Positions 7,523 through 8,681 of a stretch of DNA of 8,681 bases are shown piece after piece (position 1 is the first letter of the stretch; every line of letters begins with the position of its first letter). This stretch comes from VFZS01 sp964353255 (GTDB taxonomy: Bacteria > Acidobacteriota > Terriglobia > Bryobacterales > Bryobacteraceae): assembly GCA_964353255.1 (NCBI GenBank), contig CAYGVJ010000187.1, forward strand, positions 1 through 8,681, in the 5' to 3' direction. Below the pieces are notes generated by a model that was not told where the DNA came from, did not search any database, and saw only the letters and a program-made list of their open reading frames with translations. The position numbers and the translations under genes are program-made.

Positions 7523-7546
7523 GACCGGCGGCGCCTTGTGTCAAGC

Positions 7547-7590
7547 CTCGATTAAAATGTCCCCCTGCTTAGCTCGATAAAAATGTCCCC
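7547..7590. repeat. Tandem IS terminal repeats (putative transposase sites)
   Basis: CTCGATTAAAATGTCCCC (7547-7564) and CTCGATAAAAATGTCCCC (7573-7590) are direct repeats matching at 17 of 18 positions, spaced 26 bp start to start. They lie at the very 3' edge of the transposase gene; the inner copy encodes its last residues and the stop. This arrangement is what is expected of paired transposase-binding sites at an element tip. Confidence 0.85.
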
Positions 7591-8681
7591 TTTGGTGTGT
7601 GCGTGACCGTTGTAGTAGGCGCTGTGGGAATGTGGGAAACTCGCGTAGTCGGCGAGTTTCCCAAGGGGTGTGGAAAGCCTGCTTCGGGCTTTCCACACCC
7701 CGTCATTTCCACAGCGCGCCTCCCGTTGTCTCGGTGGATTTCCGTTTCCGGCGGCTGTTGTTGGGGCCGCAGCGGCCGGCGCCAGGGATGATCTGCCGGG
7801 GGGACCACCCGCACCCGTCGCACCCTGAGTAGCGGCTGAACTGACCGCAGGGGCCGTTGCTGGATCTCTCGCCACGCCAGCCGCTGTCTCTGGTAGAGCA
7901 GTTGCAGGCTCCCATCCCGCAGTTCCCGCACCACCACCCGGCTACCCGCCGGCACGTACACCCCCGGGGCCTTCTCCAGTTGCAGCAGCCGGTTCGCATA
8001 GCGCACCACCCAGTCGTTGCTCACCACCCGCTCCTGCTCTAGGCAGAACACCTCCTCCCAGTCCAGCCGGGGCGGCCAGGACTCGTGGAAGTCCACCGGG
8101 TCGGCGGGCGCCTGAGCATAGCGGGCGTTGTGTTGTGCCAGGTACACCTGCTCCAGAAAGCGATTGGCCTCCTCGTAGCTGCTGATCTTCCGCAGCCGCA
8201 TCTTCTTGATCAGCCGGTCCTGGTGCACCCCGTGGTTGCGTTCCACCCGCCCTTTGGCCTGCGGGGAACCCGCCCCGATCAGCGTGATCCCCAGCCGGGC
8301 GCAGATCTGCCCAAACTGCGAAACCGGCGTCTCTCCGGCGCGTTGCTGGCGCTCGGTCGGCTCGTGCTGGTAGACGTTCTTGAAGTCCGCGTAGAGGCCC
8401 CGCGGAATCCCGTAGGTCTCCACCCAGGCCCGCAAAGCCTCGGCCACCGCCCAAGTGGTCTCTTCGGGCGCAAAGCGCGCCAGCGTCACCCCGGTGGCAT
8501 CATCCACCAGGTTGATCAGGCAACCCCGCGGGCCGCGCTCCTCCAGCCAGTCGTGAAAGCTGCCGTCCAACTGCACCAGCTCCCCAAAATGCGCCTTCCG
8601 CGGCCGCCGCTTCCGGTAGGGCTTGCGTTTCCGCTCCCGGCTCCACAACCCGGCCGCCACCATCCACCGCCGCAGCGTTTC
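7569..8681 (-). CDS. ISNCY-type DDE transposase, N-terminally cut by window edge
   Basis: The minus-strand frame is open from the window edge (…ETLRRW before the first in-window Met at 8661-8663) to a TAA at 7569-7571: 370 codons plus stop, with the N-terminal DNA-binding part outside. Numbered from that Met, the RNase H-like DDE core is intact: LVQLDGSFHDW (D33), GLYADFKNVY (D93) and SPQAKGRVERNHG (E141). NLVDDATG, the EEANRFL...HNARYA block and a C-terminal PADHPWRR also fit the ISNCY transposase group as I remember it. After PADHPWRR the last ~70 residues are low-similarity sequence translated from the structured block at 7619-7717 and the element's own terminal repeat, ending KGTFLSS. No frameshift or stop interrupts the visible part, so the element may be active. 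Confidence 0.85.
   Translation of the reverse strand, partial: ETLRRWMVAAGLWSRERKRKPYRKRRPRKAHFGELVQLDGSFHDWLEERGPRGCLINLVDDATGVTLARFAPEETTWAVAEALRAWVETYGIPRGLYADFKNVYQHEPTERQQRAGETPVSQFGQICARLGITLIGAGSPQAKGRVERNHGVHQDRLIKKMRLRKISSYEEANRFLEQVYLAQHNARYAQAPADPVDFHESWPPRLDWEEVFCLEQERVVSNDWVVRYANRLLQLEKAPGVYVPAGSRVVVRELRDGSLQLLYQRQRLAWREIQQRPLRSVQPLLRVRRVRVVPPADHPWRRPLRPQQQPPETEIHRDNGRRAVEMTGCGKPEAGFPHPLGNSPTTRVSHIPTAPTTTVTHTPKGTFLSS
7619..7717. other. 99-bp three-way-junction inverted-repeat block
   Basis: Three nested stems account for almost every base. The outer stem pairs 7619-7632 with 7704-7717 (14 pairs, one of them G·T at 7628/7708). Hairpin A pairs 7633-7644 with 7652-7663 (12 perfect pairs, loop GTAGTCG). 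Hairpin B pairs 7665-7679 with 7687-7701 (15 perfect pairs, loop TGCTTCG). Linkers are 0, 1 and 2 nt. The only imperfection is a wobble if the plus strand folds and a C/A mismatch if the minus strand does. It lies within the transposase reading frame near the element end. No T-run follows, so it is not a standard intrinsic terminator. It could be a structured RNA, a single-stranded DNA fold used in transposition, or an inserted REP-like palindrome. Confidence 0.8.

Larger units (their letters stand above)
7537..8681 (-). mobile_element. Insertion sequence, ISNCY-type, 3' part
   Basis: The segment holds the transposase C-terminal portion and one element end with tandem 18-bp repeats. The outer boundary is set approximately at 7537-7546 (a TGTGTC-like terminus just outside the repeats); the exact end and any target duplication cannot be fixed because the other end lies beyond 8681. 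Similar arrays of repeated binding sites near the tips are known from IS21-type and related elements. The transposase reads toward the hydrolase gene. Confidence 0.75.

Noticed and set aside
7539..7544. Outward TTGACA at the element tip as a complete promoter
   Set aside because: At 17 bp spacing the sequence is TGACTG, which is not a -10 element; the real promoter appears to be the TTGACT/TATACT pair downstream.
6628..7572. Plus-strand open frame of 314 codons
   Set aside because: It is antisense to the PHP-type hydrolase, crosses that gene's promoter and start, and shows no recognisable motifs.
7633..7701. Paired hairpins as an intrinsic terminator
   Set aside because: Neither strand has a T-run after the stems, and the hairpins lie inside the transposase frame, so a standard intrinsic terminator is not supported.

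Overview
The window looks like high-GC genomic DNA from an Acidobacteriota bacterium, most likely of the Solibacter/Bryobacter type. The main evidence is a very large outer-membrane receptor with an N-terminal carboxypeptidase-regulatory-like (Oar-type) domain, a family greatly expanded in that group. The surrounding exported hydrolases and the kinds of insertion sequence fit the same assignment. This is an inference from protein style, since no rRNA or marker gene is present.

All intact genes lie on the minus strand. From right to left: (1) 7537-8681, the 3' part of an insertion sequence with an ISNCY-type DDE transposase whose N-terminus lies outside the window. Its end carries two tandem copies of an 18-bp putative transposase-binding repeat and a 99-bp block that folds as a three-way junction. 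(2) 5245-7470, a secreted PHP-type metallohydrolase resembling the CehA/McbA group, with its own near-consensus promoter just outside the insertion-sequence end. (3) 4912-5208, a decayed IS1380-type transposase fragment that stops exactly at a 40-bp repeat. (4) 1239-4652, the Oar-like TonB-dependent receptor, with a promoter whose spacer is built of G-runs. (5) 306-1169, a secreted endonuclease/exonuclease/phosphatase-fold hydrolase 69 bp downstream of the receptor and probably in its transcript. (6) 51-228, the C-terminal stub of another transposase, directly next to the second copy of the same 40-bp repeat (11-50).

The receptor plus phosphatase pair is therefore bracketed by transposase remnants and then by perfect 40-bp direct repeats, about 5.16 kb apart. 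This suggests a segment that moved or was rearranged as a unit. Functionally, an outer-membrane transporter with two exported metal-dependent hydrolases could form a small scavenging module that cleaves phospho- or ester/carbamate-type substrates outside the cytoplasm and takes up the product. The substrate cannot be read from the sequence.

The least explained features are the three-way-junction block inside the insertion sequence, the exact 40-bp repeats, and the homopolymeric G promoter. No tRNA, rRNA, CRISPR array or convincing intrinsic terminator was seen.
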